The notes beneath the pieces were generated by a model. The model made no database searches. It had not been told where the DNA came from and saw only the letters and a list, made by a program, of their open reading frames with translations. The translations under genes were made by a program, and so were the position numbers. Below, piece after piece: positions 36,465-48,986 of a DNA stretch of 64,000 nucleotides; position 1 is the stretch's first letter; each line of letters starts with the position of its first letter. The stretch is from Penium margaritaceum. Lineage: Eukaryota; Streptophyta; Zygnematophyceae; Desmidiales; Peniaceae. Location of the stretch: positions 97,135 to 161,134 of the forward strand of contig SZWC01000843.1 of assembly GCA_023375785.1 (NCBI GenBank), given 5' to 3'.

Positions 36465-37091
36465 TGTCGGACTCACGGAGGGTCTCAGAAGCAAAATCCG
36501 ACAACAACACCACCTTGGATTGAACAAAGAACCAAAAGGAAGGATCTCGGAATAACATGCCAAGACATCCGGTTGAATTCTCCGAGGACTATTTCTCACT
36601 CAACAGTCACAATCGAAAATAGCACAAAACCAAGTAATGAACGACTGTTAGAGCAATAAGCAAACATAATGGCAACACTTCCTCTCTATATACAATGCTC
36701 TGGATTGTATATAGAGAGGAAGTTCATTACCTCCCAGTTTAACCAAAACAGTTATATCCCTCGTGTTCCACAACTTTGCCGCCGTGTTCTCGCTCTGCTC
36801 ACTCCTTGCTCCCACTGCCTTTGCCAACCATTCTCCGCTTACCCCTCTTTCCTTCGTCATCCTTCCCTTAGCACACATGAACCTGTCACTTGTTTTGCTC
36901 CTACTTTCTCTCATTCGGCTCCTGTCTACCTCACATTATAAGTGCCGTGTCCCTCTCGATGCTCAGCGACTAACTCCTTGGGACATCTCACGCTTTTCCA
37001 CTTCCTTCTTCTACTGAAGTGCTTGTGCATGTTTGGATTGCTTCTGCCTCCTTCTGCTATTGCCGTCTACGTCCATCTCATTCTTCTGACA
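36465..37091 (+). repeat. 3' LTR of element E
   Basis: Matches the LTR at 33,350-33,992 over most of its length (caaaaggaaggatctcgg, ctcaacagtcacaatcg, cctttccttcgtc-type tract, ttgtgcatgtttgg). Its start is ambiguous because gtatgtc(a/g)gac occurs twice, at 36,431 and 36,462; I chose the second since it continues into the matching LTR sequence. It contains a perfect 20-bp inverted repeat. Confidence 0.8.
36677..36723. repeat. Perfect 20-bp hairpin in the 3' LTR of element E
   Basis: Arms acttcctctctatatacaat (36,677-36,696) and attgtatatagagaggaagt (36,704-36,723) are exact reverse complements around the 7-base loop gctctgg. The partner LTR keeps the loop and part of the right arm but not the palindrome. 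Confidence 0.92.
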
Positions 37092-38161
37092 AAGAAAGCT
37101 GGACCAAGCCCAAGACAATTGGAGCAAGTACAAGACACCTGGAGAAATTCCAAGACAACTGGAGCAAGCCAAAAACAACTAGAGCAAGCCAAAGATACGT
37201 GGAGCAAGGCCAAGACAGCTTGAGCAAGCCCAAGACCACTGGAGCAAGCCTAGGACAACTGGTGCAAGGCCAAGATAACAAGAGCAAGCCCATGACAACT
37301 GGAGCAAGCCCACGACAATTGAAGCAAGCTTAAGACAACTGGAGCATGTCCACGAGAATTGGAGCAAGCCCAAGACAACCGGAGCAAGGCAAAGACAAAT
37401 GGGGAAAGCCCAGGACAACTTGAGCAAACATATGACAAATGGAGCAAGGCCAAGCCAACTGGAGCAAGCCCAAGACAACTGGAGCAAGCCCAAGACAACT
37501 GGAGCAAGTCCAAGAAAACATGAGCAAGGCCAAGACAACTAGAGCAAGCCCAAGACACCTAGAGGAAGCCCAAAACAAGTGGAGAAAGCCCAAGACAACT
37601 AGAGCAAGACAGAGACAAGAGGAGCAAGCCAAAGACAAGAAGAACAAGCCCAATACAACTGGAGCAAGGCTAAGACAGCTGGAGCAATCCCAAGACACTA
37701 CAGCAAGGCCAAGGAAACAGGAGCAAGCCCAAGACAGCTGGAGCAAGCTCAAGACAACTGGAGCAAGCCGAGGCCAACCGGAGGAATCCCAAGACCACTG
37801 GAGCAAGCCGAAGACAACTGGAGAAAGCCTAAGACAACTAAAGCAAGTTCAAGACAACTGGAGCTAGCCCAAGACAACTGGAGCAAGCCTTACACAACTA
37901 GAGCAAGGCAAAGACAAGAGGAGTAAGCCCAAGACAAATGGAGCAGGGCGAAGACAGCTAGAGCAAGGCCAAGACAACTGGAGCAAGCCCAAGGCAACTG
38001 CAAGAAGCCAAAGACAATTGGAGGAATCCCAAGATAATTGGAGCAAGGTCAAGACAACTGGAGCAAGTCCATGACAACTAGAGCAAGCCAAAGAAAACTG
38101 GAGCAAGGCAAAGACAACTAGAGCAAGCCCAAGACAACTGGGGCAAGACAACTGGAGCAAG
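37092..38161 (+). repeat. 20-bp minisatellite array, segment 7
   Basis: The last stretch of the array in the original orientation, about 54 units. One unit near 37,699 (caagacactacagcaagg) and one near 38,140 (ggggcaagacaactgg) are short. No gene is visible. Confidence 0.95.
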
Positions 38162-38183
38162 CCACTTTTCTGGAGCCTTGCTC
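38155..38183. other. Orientation switch (fold-back point) of the minisatellite
   Basis: To the left every unit reads ctggagcaagcc; to the right every unit reads ggcttgctccag. The switch lies in the 15 bases 38,162-38,176 (ccacttttctggagc), which are bordered by the inverted heptamers gagcaag (38,155-38,161) and cttgctc (38,177-38,183). The two arms are not mirror images unit by unit near the switch, so this is either an old inversion breakpoint or a fold-back blurred by later turnover. Confidence 0.93.
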
Positions 38184-41100
38184 AAGTAGGCTTGGGCTTG
38201 CTCAACTTGTCTTAGGATTGATCAAGTTGTACTGGGCTTGATCCAGTTGTCTTGACATTGCTCCAGTTGTCTTGGACTTGCTGGAGTTGTCTTGGGCTCG
38301 CTCCTGTTGTCTTGGGCTCGCTTCAGTTCTCTTGGCCTTGCTCCAGTTGTCATGGCCTTGCTTGAGTTATTCTGGGCTTGCTCCAGGTGTCTTGGGCTTG
38401 CTCCAGTTGTCTTGGACTTGCTCTAGTTTTCTTGGGGTTCGTCCACTTGTCCTGGGCTTGCTCAAGTTGTCTTGGGCTTGCTCCAGTTGTCATTGCCTTG
38501 CCCACTTGTCTTGGGCTTGTCGCATTTGTCTTGGGCTTGCTCCAGTTGTCTTGGCCTTGCTCAAGTTGGCTATGGCGTGCTCCAGTTGTCATGGGCTTGC
38601 TCCTGTTGTATTGGCCTTGCTCCAATTGTCTTAGACCTGCTCAAACTGACTTGGACCTGCTCCAGTTCTCTTGGCCTTGCTCCTGTTGTCTTAGGCTTCC
38701 TACAATTGTCTTGGCCTTGCTCTGGGTTTCTTCGGCTCGCTCCAGTTGTCTTGGGCTTTCTCGAGTTGTCTTGGGCTTGCTCCAGCTGTCTTGCCCTTGA
38801 CCTAGTTGTCATGGGCTTGCTCCAGTTGTCTTGGGCTTGTCTTAGTGATCTTGGAGTTGATCCAGTTGTTTTGGGCTTGCGTTAGTTGTCTTCGCATTGG
38901 TCCAGTTGTCTTGGGCTTGCTCTAGTTATCTTGGGCTTCCTCCTGTTGTCTTGGCCTTGCTCGAGTTGTCTTGGACTTGCTCCTGTTGTCTTTGGCTTGA
39001 TCCACTTGTATCGGAGGTGTTCATGTTGTGTTGGGCTTGTTCCAGCTGTCTTGGCCTTGCTCTAGTTGTATTGGCCTCGCTCTAGTTGTCTTGGCGTTTC
39101 TCCAGTTGTATTAGTCGTGCTCTAGTTTTCTTGAGCTCTGTCCAACTTTCTTGGCCTTGCTCCAGTTGTCTTGGCTGTGCTCTAGTTGTCTTGGCCTTGC
39201 TCCAATTGTCATGGCCTTGCTCTAGTTGTCTTGGGCCTGCTTTAGCTTTCTTGGGCTTGCTCCACTTGACTTGGTCTTGCTCCAGTTGTCTTGGCCTTGA
39301 TCCAATTTTCTAGGGCCTCCATCAATTGTCTTGGGATTGCTCCAGTTGTGTTGGGCTTGCTCCGGTTTTCTTGGGCTTTCTCCAGTTGTCTTGGCCTTGT
39401 TCAAGGTTTTATCGGGCTTGCTCCAGTTATCTTGGGCTTGCTCTAGTTGTCTTGGCCTTGCTTCAATTGTCTTGGACTTGCTCCAATTGTTTTGGGCTTG
39501 CTCCAGTTGTCTTGGGCTCGCTCTAGTTGTCTTGGCATTGCTCCAGTTGTCTTGGACTTGATCAAGTTGTTTAGGGCTTGCTCCTGTTGTCTTCGGCTTG
39601 CTCCAGTTATCCTGGCCTTGATGTGTTTTTCTTGGGCTTGCTCCAGTTGTCTTGAGCTTCCTCCTGTTGTCTTGGGCTTGCTCTAGTTATCTTGGCCTTG
39701 CTTCAGTTTTCATAGGCTTGCTCGAGTTGTCTTGGGCTTGTTTTAGTTGTCTTGGGCTTGCTCTAGTGGTCTTGGCTTTGCTCTAGTTGTATTGGCCTTT
39801 TTCTAGTTGTTTTGGGCTTGATCTTGGTGTCTTGGGCTTGCTCGAGTTGTCTTGGTCTTGCTCAAATTTTCCTGGGCTTGCTCCAGTTGTCTTGGGCTTG
39901 CTCCACTTGTCTTGGGCTTGCTCCAGTTGGCTTGGCCTTGCTCCAGTTGTCATAGGCTTGCTCAAGTTGTCCAGGGCTTGCCTGAGTTGTCTTGGCCTTT
40001 CTTTAGTTGTCTTGGGCTTGCTCCAGTAGTCTTGGCCTTGCTCCAGTTTTCTTAGGCTTGCTTCATTTGTCTTAGGCGTGCTCCAGTTTTTGTGGGCTTG
40101 CTCCAGACGTCTTGAGTTTGCTCCAGTTTTATTGGGCTTGCTCCAGTTATCTTGGCCTTGTTTCTGTTGTCCTGGGCTTCTTCTAGTGGTCTTGGTCTTG
40201 CTCCAGTTGTTGTGGCCTTGCTCCAGTTATCTTTGGCTTAGTCTAGTTGTGTTTGGCTTGCTCCAGTTGTCTTGGCGTTGCTCCAGCTGTTTTGGAATTG
40301 CTCATATTGTCTTGGGCGTGGTCCAGTTGTTTTGCTCCTCCTCCAGTTTTTTTGGGCTTGCTCCAGGTGACTTGGGCTTGCTCCAGTTCTCTTTGCCTTG
40401 CTCCAACTTCTTGGAATTGCTCCAGTTGTCTTGGGCTTGCTCCATTTGTCTTGGGCCTGCTCCAGTTGTCTTGGGCTTGCTTCAGTTGTCTTGGGCTTGC
40501 TCCATATGTCTTGGGCCTGCTTTAGTTGTCTACGCCTTGCTCGTGCTGTCTTAGGCTTTGTTCAAGTTGTGTTGGGCTTGCCCCAATTGTCTTGGGCTTG
40601 CTCTAGTTGTCTTGAGCTTGCTCCTGTTGTCTTGGCCTTGCTTAGTTGTCTTGGGCATGCTCCAAAAAACTGGCTTGCTCCAGTTGTATTGTCCCAATTG
40701 TCTTGGGCTTGCTCATTTTGTTTTTGGCTTGCTCTAGTTGTCTAAGCCTTGCTCCAGGTGTCTTAGACTTACTCAAGTTGTCTTGGGCTTGCTCAAGTGG
40801 TCTTGGGCTTGCTCGAGTTTATTTCGCATTGCTCTGGTTGTCATAGGCTTGCTCCAGTTGTCTTGGACTTGCTTTTGTTGACTTCGCCTTGCTCCAGTTG
40901 TCTTGGAGTTGCTCAAATTGCCTTCACCTTGCTCTAGCTGTCTTAGGCTTTCACCTGCTGTTTTGGGCTGTCTCCAGTTGTCTTGGGCTTGCTCTTGTTG
41001 TCTTTGGCTTGCTTTAGTTGTCTTGGACTTGGTTCAATTGGCTTTGCCCTTCTTCAGTTGTCATAGGCTTGCTCGAGCTGTCTTGGGATTGCTTTTTTGT

Positions 41101-44100
41101 CTTGGCCTTGCTGCAATTGTCTTGGGCTTGCTCTAGCTGTCTCGGCGTTGCTCTTGTTGTCTTAGGCTTGCTCCAGTGTTCTTAGGCTTGCTCCAGTTGT
41201 CTTTGGCTTGCTCCAGTTGTCTTGGGCTTGCTCCACTTGTCTTGGGCTTGGTCCAGTTGTCTTGGGCTTGCTCCCGTTGTCTTCACCTTGCTTGAGTTGT
41301 CTTGGCCTGGCTATAGTTGTCTTGGCTTTGCTCCAGTTGTCTTGGCCTTCCTCTAGTTGTCTTCGGCCAGCTCTAGTTTTCTTTTGCTTGCTCTAGTTGT
41401 CTCTTGCTTGCTCTAGAAGTATTGGGCTTGCTCAAGTTGACTTGGGCTTGCTCTGGTTGTCTTCGCCTTGCTTCAGTTGTATTTGGCTCGATCAAGTTGT
41501 CTTGGGCTTGCTCCAGTTGTCTTGGCGTTGCTTCAATCGTGCTGGCCTTGCACTAGTTGTCTTGGCCTTGTCCGAATTGTCTTGGCCTTACTCCAGTTGT
41601 CTTGGGCCTGCTCCACTTTTCTTGGGCTTGCTCTACATGTCTTGGGATTACTTCAGTTGTATTTAGCTTGCTCCAGTTGTCTTGGGCTTGCTCCAATTGT
41701 CTTGGCCTTGCTCCAATTGCCTTTGGCTTGCTCCAGTTGTCTTGGGCTTGCTCCAGTTGTCTTGGGCTTGCCCCAATTGTCTTGGACATGCTCCAGTTGT
41801 CTTGGTTTTGCTCCGGTTGTCTTGGCCTTGCACCAGTAGTCTTGGGCTTGGTCCACCTGTCTTGGGCTTGCTCCAGTAGTCTTGGGCTTGCTCTAGTTGT
41901 CTTGGGCTTGCTGCAGTTTTGTTGGCCTTGCACCACTTGTTTCAAGCTTGCTCTTGTTCTCTTGGGCATGCTCCAGTCGTTTTGGTCTTGCTCTAGTTAT
42001 CTTTGGCTTGCTCCAGTTGTCTTTGGCTTGCTCGAGTTGTCTTAGCCTTGCTTGAGCTGCCTTGGACTTGATCCAGTTGTCTTATGCTTCCTCCAGTTGT
42101 CTGGGGCTTGCTCCGATTGTCCTTGCCTTGCTCCAGCTGTCTTGGTCTTCCTCCAGTTGCTTTGGGCTTGCCCCAGGTGTCTTGGCCTTGCTCCAGTTCT
42201 CTTGGACTTGCTCCAGTTGTCTTGGGCTTACTCCAGTTGTCTTGGGCTGGCTCCAGTTGCCTTGGCATTGCTCTATTTGTCATAGGTTTGCTCCAATTGT
42301 ATTATGCTTGCCGCAGTTGCCTTTGGCTTTCTCCATTTCTCTTGGGCTTGCTCCAGTTGTCTTGGCCTTGCCCTTGTGTCTTGGCCTTACTCCAGTTGTC
42401 TTGGCCTTGCTCTAGTTGTCTTAGGCTTGCTCCAGCTGTTTTGGCCTCGCTCCAGTTGTCTTGGCTTTACTCCAGTTGACTTGGTCTTGATGGAGTTGTG
42501 TTGGGTCTTCTCCATTAGTCTTTGGCTTGCTCTAGTTGTATTGGCTTTACTCCAGTTCTCTTTGGCTTGCTTGAGTTGTCTTGGCCTTGCTCCAGATGTC
42601 TTGGCCTTGCTCCAGTTGTCTTCGGCCTGCTCGAGTTGTCTTTGGCCTACTCCAGTTGTCTTGGGCTCGCTCCAGGTTTCTTGGCCTAGCTTCTGTTGTC
42701 TTGGCCTTGCTCCAGTTGTCTTGGGCTTTCTCCAGTTATCTTGGGTTTTCTCCAGTTGTCGTAGCCTTACTCCAGTTGTCTTGGACTTTCTCCAGATGTC
42801 ACGGACTTGCTTCAGTTATCTTGGGCTTGCTCCAGCTGTCTTCGCTTTGCTCCAATTGTCTTTGCCTTGCTCCAGTTGTTTTGGGCTAGCTCCTCGTCTC
42901 TTGGGCTTGCTCTAGTTATTTTGGCCTTGCTGCAGTTATCTTGGGCTTGCTCTAGTTGTCTTAGGCTTGACCTAGCTGTCTTTGGCTTGCTCTAGTTGTC
43001 TAGTTCTTGCTCCAGATGTCTTGGGCTTACTTCAACTGTCTTGGCCTTGCTCCAGTTATCTTGGCGTTGCTCCAGTTGTCTTGGCCTTGCTCGAGTTGTC
43101 TTGGCATTGCACATATTATCATGGGCTTGCTCCAGTTTTCTTTGCATTGCTCTAGTTGTCTTGGGCTTGGTCCACTTGTTGTGGGCTTGCTTTTGTTGTC
43201 TTGGGCTTGCTTGAGTTGTCTCGGGCTTGCTTCAGTAATCTTGAGCCTGCTCTAGTTGTCTTGGCCTTGCGTCAATTACATCAGGCTTACTCTAGTTGTC
43301 TTGGGCTTGCTCTAGTTTTCTTGGCCTTGCTCCAAGTATCTTTGGTTTGCTCCAGTTGTATTTGGCTTGCTCCAGTTGTCTTGGCCTTGATCCAGCTTTT
43401 TTGGACTTGCTCCAGTTGTCTCGGGCGCGCTCTAGTTGTCATGGCCTTGCTCCAGTTGTCTTAGGCTTACTCCGGTTTACTTGGCCTTGCTCCAATTGTC
43501 ATAGGCGTGCTCTTGTTGTCTTGGGCTTTCTCCAGGTGTCTTGGCTTTGTTCCATTTGTCTTAGGCTTGCTCCAGTTGTCTTGGGCTTGCTCCAATTGTC
43601 TTGGGCTTTCTTAGTTGTCTTGGGCTTGCTCCAGTTTTCTTGCGCTTGCTCGAGTTGTCTTGGCGTTGCTCCAGTTGTCTAAAGCTTGCTCCAGTTGTCT
43701 TGGACCTTCCCCAGTTCTCCGGGGCCTTCTCCAGTTGTCTTGGCCTTGCGCCAAATGTCTTGGGCTTGCTCCAGCTGTCTCAGCCTTGCTCCAATTGTCC
43801 TGGCCTTGCTCTAGTTATACTGGCCTTGCTCGATTTGTCTTGGCCTTGCTCCAGTTATCTTGGGCTTGCTCCAGTTGTCTTTGCCTTGCTCTAGTTGTCT
43901 TGGGCTTGGTCCACCTGTCTCGGGCTTGCTCCAGGTGTCTTGGGCTTGCTCGAGTTGTCTTGGGCTTGTTCTAGTTGTCTTGGACCTGCTCCAGTTGTGT
44001 TGGCCTTGCTCCAATTATATCAGGCTTACCCTAGTTGTCCTGGGCTTGCTCCAGTTGTCTTGGCCTTGCTCCAGGTATCCTTGGCTTGCTCCTGTTGTCT

Positions 44101-46655
44101 TTGGCTTGCTCAAGTTGTCTTGGCCTTGATCCACCTGTCTTGGACTTGCTTCAGTTATCTTGGGCATGCTCCAATTGTCTTGGGCTTGCTCTTGTTGTCT
44201 CGGGCTTGCTCAAGTTAACTTGGTCTTGCTCAAGTTCTCATAGGCTTGCTCCAGTTGTCTTGGGCTTGCTCCTGTTGTCTTGGCGTTGCTCCAGTTGTCT
44301 TAGGCTTGCACCAGCTGTCTTGGCCTTGCTCTAGTTGTGTGAGGCTTGAACCAGTTGTGTTGGGCTTGCTCCACTTGTCTTGGGCTTGCTAAAGTTGTCG
44401 TGCGCTTGATCTAGCTGGCTCGGCCTTGCTTTAGTTGTCATAGGCTTACTCGAGTTTTCTTTGGCTTGCTCCAGTTGTCTTAGGCTTGCTCCTGTTGTCT
44501 TGAGCTTGCTCCACTTGTCTTGGGTTTGCTCTAGTTGTCTTGGGCTTGCTCCAGTTGTCTTGGGCTTGCTCCACTTGTCTTGGGCTTGCTACAATTGTTT
44601 TTTCCTTCCTCTAGTTGTCTTGGCCTTGCTCTAGTAATCTTGGCCTTGCTCGAGTTGTCTTGGGTCTGCTCTAGTTTTCCTTGGCTTGCTATAGTTGTCT
44701 TGGGCTTGCTCAAGTTGTATTGGGCTTGATCTAGTTGTTTTAAGCTTGGTCCACTTGTCTTGGGCTTGCCCAAAATGTCTTGGGCTTGCTCCAGTTGTCT
44801 CGGGCTTGCTCCAGTTGTCTTGGCCTTGCTCTAGTTGTATCATGCTTGCTCTGGTTGTATTCGGCTTGCTCCAGTTGTCTTGGCCTTGCTGAAGTTATTT
44901 TTGGCTTGCTCAAGTTGTCTTAGCCTTGCTTGAGCTGTCTTGGACTCGCTCCAGTTGTCGTTTTCGTCCTCCAGTTGGCTTAAGCTTGCTCTAGTTGTTT
45001 TGGCCTTGCTCGAGTTATCTTGGCGTTGCTGCAGTTGCTTTGGGCTTTCTCAAGGTTTCTTGGGCTTGCTCCAGTTCTCTGGGCCTAGCTCCAGTTTCTT
45101 GGGCTTGCTCAAGGTGTCTAGGCTTACTCTAGTTATCTTGGGCTTGCTCCAGTTGCCTTGGCCTTGATCCTGTTGTCTTAGGTTTGCTGCAGTTATCTTG
45201 GGCTTACCCCAGTTGTCTGGGGCTTGCTCCAGTTTTCTTAGACTTGCTCCAATTGTCTTGGCCTTGAAGCAGTTTTTGTGAGCTTGTTCCATCTATCTTG
45301 GGCTTGCTCCAGTTGTCTTGGCCTTGCTCCAGTTATCTTGGCCTTGCTCCAGCTGTCTTGGCCTTGCTGTAGTTGTCTTGGCCTGCTCCAGATGTCATGG
45401 CCCTGTTATAGTTGTCATGGGCCTGCTCTAGTTGTCTTGGGCTTGCTCCAGTTTTCTTGGGTTTGTTCCACTTGTCTTGGCCTTGCTCCATTGTTCTTGG
45501 GCTTGCTCCAGTTGTCTTTGGCTTGCTCTAGTTGTCTTGACCTTACTCCAGTTGTCTACGACATGATTTAGTTGTCTTGGGCTTGCTCGAGTTGTCTGGG
45601 GCTTGCTTCACCTGTCTTGGCGTTGATCTGGCTGTCTTGGCCTTCTTTCAGTTGTTTTGGGCTTGCTCCAAGTGTATTGGGATTGCTCCAGTTGTTTTGG
45701 CCTTGTTCCGGTTATCTTGGGCTTTCTCCAATTCTCTTGGGCTTGCTCCAGTTGTATTGGGCTTGCCCCAGTTGCCCTTGACTTGCTCTAGTTGTCTTTG
45801 GCTTGCTCTTGCTGTCTTGGCCTTGCTCCACTTGTCTTGGGCTTGCTCCTCCTGTCCTAGCCTTGCTCCAGTTGTCTTGGCCTTACTGGAGGTATCTTGG
45901 CCTTGCACTAGTTGTATTGGCTTTGCTCCAGTTGTCTTAAGCCTGATCGAGTTGTCTTTGGCTTGCTCCAGTTGTCTTGGCCCGCTTCAGTTGCCTTAGC
46001 CATGCTCTAGTTGTCTTTGACCTGCTCCAGTTGTCTTGGGCTTGCTCTAGTTGTCTTGGGCTTGCTCCAGATTTCTTTGCCTTGCTCTAGTTGTCTTGGC
46101 CTTGCTCCAGTTGTCTTTGGCGTGCTCTAGTTGTCTTCAGTTTGCTCCAATTGTCTCAGCCTTGCTCAAGTTGTCTTGGACTTGCTTCGGTTGTCTTGGA
46201 CTTGCTCCAGTTTTCTTGGGCTTGATCCAGTTGTCTTAGCCTTGCTCCAGTTATCTTGGCCTTGCTTCAGTTGTTTTGGGCTTACTCTTGGTGTCTTGGA
46301 CTTGCTCCTGTTGTTTTGGCCTTGTTCTAGTTATCTTGGGCTTCCTCTAGTTTTCTTCGGCTTGCTCCAGTTGTCTTGGGCGTTCCCTAGTTATCTTGGA
46401 CTTACTACAGCTTTCTTGGGCTTGCTCCAGTTGTCTTGGCCTTGCTCTAGTTCTCTTGGGCTTGCTCCAGCTGTCTTGGGCTTGCTTCAGCTGTCTTGGT
46501 CTTGCTCCAGTTGTCTTTGCCTTGGTCCAGTTGTCTTGGCCTTACTCCAGTTGTCTTAGCCTTGGTCCAGTTGTCTTGGCATTACTCCAGTTGTCTTGGC
46601 GTTGCTCTAGTTGTCTTTGTCTAGTTGTCTTGGTGTTGCTCCAGTTGTCTTGGAC
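38177..46655 (-). repeat. 20-bp minisatellite array, inverted segment 8
   Basis: About 424 units of the same 20-mer, now in reverse complement (cagttgtcttgggcttgctc). Degree of divergence and variant types are the same as in the forward arm. No transposable element interrupts it, in contrast to the forward arm. Open frames of up to 203 aa on the plus strand are repeat artefacts. The array ends abruptly at the second satellite. Confidence 0.97.
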
Positions 46656-48986
46656 ATATGCCTAGTTTGGTTGTTTGGTGTGCATATTAGCCACACCGTG
46701 CCGCTATGTATTGAAGTTCTTTGTCCTTTTTAGTCAATACATAGGGTTAAAAAACCATTGTCTCTCCCTCAGACCATTCGTGACTCGTGTTACGAGTTGT
46801 CAATGTTGACCACACACAGTGGACTTTTTCGGTCATAGGCTGTGACGTATGCATCCTTTGGTTGGTCACTGTACATGCTACCCACACATTGCCACTGCTT
46901 GTTGAAGGACTTTGTACTTGCTAGTTGATAACTAGTGTTCCCAACCCATTTGTGACTCATGTTATGACTTTTCAATGCTGACCACACACTGTGAAATTGT
47001 TTTTGTCATGGTAAGTGACATATGCCCACTTTGGTTTGTCACTGGACATGGTTACCATGCCGTGTCACTATGTATGGAAGGTCTTTGTGCTTTCTAGTTG
47101 ATAGCTAGTCTTCCCAAACCATTGTTACCCCCTGTGACTATCTGTGACACGTGTTGTGAGTTGTCAACATTGACCACATGAAGTGGAGTTTTCTGGTCAT
47201 GGTCAGTGACATATGCATACTTTGGTGTGTCACTGTGCATTGTAGCCACAGTGTGCCACTACATATTGAAGGTATTTGTACATGCTACTCAATAACTAGT
47301 ATTCAGAAACCATTATCTTCCACTCTGACCATATGTGACTTGTGTTACGAGTTGTCAAAGCTTACCACACATGGTGAAATTCTTCGGTCATGGTCAGTGG
47401 AATATGCATGCTTTGGTTCGTCATCGTGCATGGTATCCACACTGTGCCACAACTCATTGAAGGTCATTGTGCTTGCAAGTTGATACCAGGCATTCCCAAA
47501 TCATTGTTTCCCCCTCTGACCATTTGTGACTCCTATTATGAGTTGTCAATGTTGACCACACACAGCGGATTTCTTTGGTCGAAGGCAGTGCACATGCCTA
47601 CTTTTGTTGGTCAATGTGCATGGTGGCCACACCGTGCTACTACTGATTGAAGGTCATTGTACTTGCTAGTTGAGAAGTGATATTCCCGGACCATTGTTTC
47701 CCCCTCTGACTGTTTGTGACTTGGGTTATGGTTGGTGAACGTTGACTCCCCATATTGAAATTATTTTGTCATGGTCAGTGACATATGCCTAGTTGGGTTG
47801 TTTGGTTTGCATAGTAGCCACGCCGTGCCACTATGCATCGAACTTCTTTGTCCTTTCTAGTACATGTATATGGTTCCCAAACCATTGTCTCTCCCTCTGA
47901 CCATTTGTGACTCCTGTTATGAGTTGTCAATTTTGACCAGACATAGTGCACTTCTTCGGTCATAGTCAGTGACGTATGCATCTTTTGGTTGGTCACTGTG
48001 CACCCTAGCCAGACCATCCCACTGCTCGTTGTAGGTCTTTGTACTTGCTAGTTGATAACTAGTATTTTCAACCCATTGTTTCCCCTTCTGACCATTTGTG
48101 ACTCGTGTTATGAGTTTTCAACGTTGACCACACACTGTGGAATTCTTTTGGTCATGGTTATTGACATATGCATACTTGGGTTTGTCACTGTACATGGTCA
48201 CCACGCCCTGTCACTACGTGTTGAAGGTCTTTGTGCTTTCTAGTTGATAGCTAGTATTCTTAAACCATTGTTATCCTCTCTCACTATCTGTGACTCGTGT
48301 TGTGAGTTGTCAACGTTGACTACATGAAGTGAAATTCGCTGGTCATGGTCAGTGACATATGCATACTTTGGTTGGTCACTGTGCATGGTAGCCACACTGT
48401 GCCACTATATATGGAAGGTATTTGTACTTGCTAGTCAATAACTAGTATTCATAAGCAATTTTTGTCCACTCTGACCATTTACCACACATGGTGCCATTCT
48501 TTGGTCATGGTCAATGACATGTGCATACTTTGGTTGGTCATCGTGCATGATATTCACACCGTGCCAGAACTCATTGAAGGTCATTGTGCTTGCTAGTTGA
48601 TACATGGTATTCCCAAACCATTGCTTCCGCTCTGAGCATTTGTGACTCGTATAATGAATTGTCAATGTTGACCACACAGAGCGGATTTCTTTGGTCAAAG
48701 GCAGTACATATGCCTACTTTGGTCGGTCATTGTGCATGGTAGCAACGCCTTGCTACTACTGATTGAAGGTCGTTGTACTTGCTAGTTGGTATCTAATATC
48801 CCTAAACTATTGTTTCCCCCTCTAACAATTCGTGACCCATATTTTTGGTTGTTGACGTTGACCACACATAGTAAAATTATTTGGTCATGTTAAGTGGCAC
48901 ATGCCTAATCTGGTTGGTCATTGTGCATGGTAGCCACACCGTGCCACTTCTTATTGAAGGTCTTTGTACTTGCTAGTCAATAAATA

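Larger units (their letters stand above)
33350..37091 (+). mobile_element. Fossil LTR retroelement E (copia-like, non-autonomous)
   Basis: Related to A-C but inserted on the plus strand. The left LTR is 33,350-33,992 and the right LTR ends at 37,091. The flanking 5-mers are aagac (left) and aagaa (right). A clear tRNA-Met primer site follows the left LTR. The 2.4-kb interior has a doubled unit containing gagccaactggg(g/c)aacaagcc (34,491-34,703) and the GC-rich repeats seen in A and B (about 34,890-35,430). The stretch 35,700-36,400 has no recognisable gag or pol motif. A convincing polypurine tract next to the right LTR is not evident. The LTRs differ at many positions, so the insertion is old. 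It is broken, with numerous interruptions. Confidence 0.87.

Noticed and set aside
38000-38320. A perfect palindrome around the orientation switch.
   Set aside because: Unit variants on the two sides do not mirror each other, and only a 7-bp inverted repeat borders the switch.
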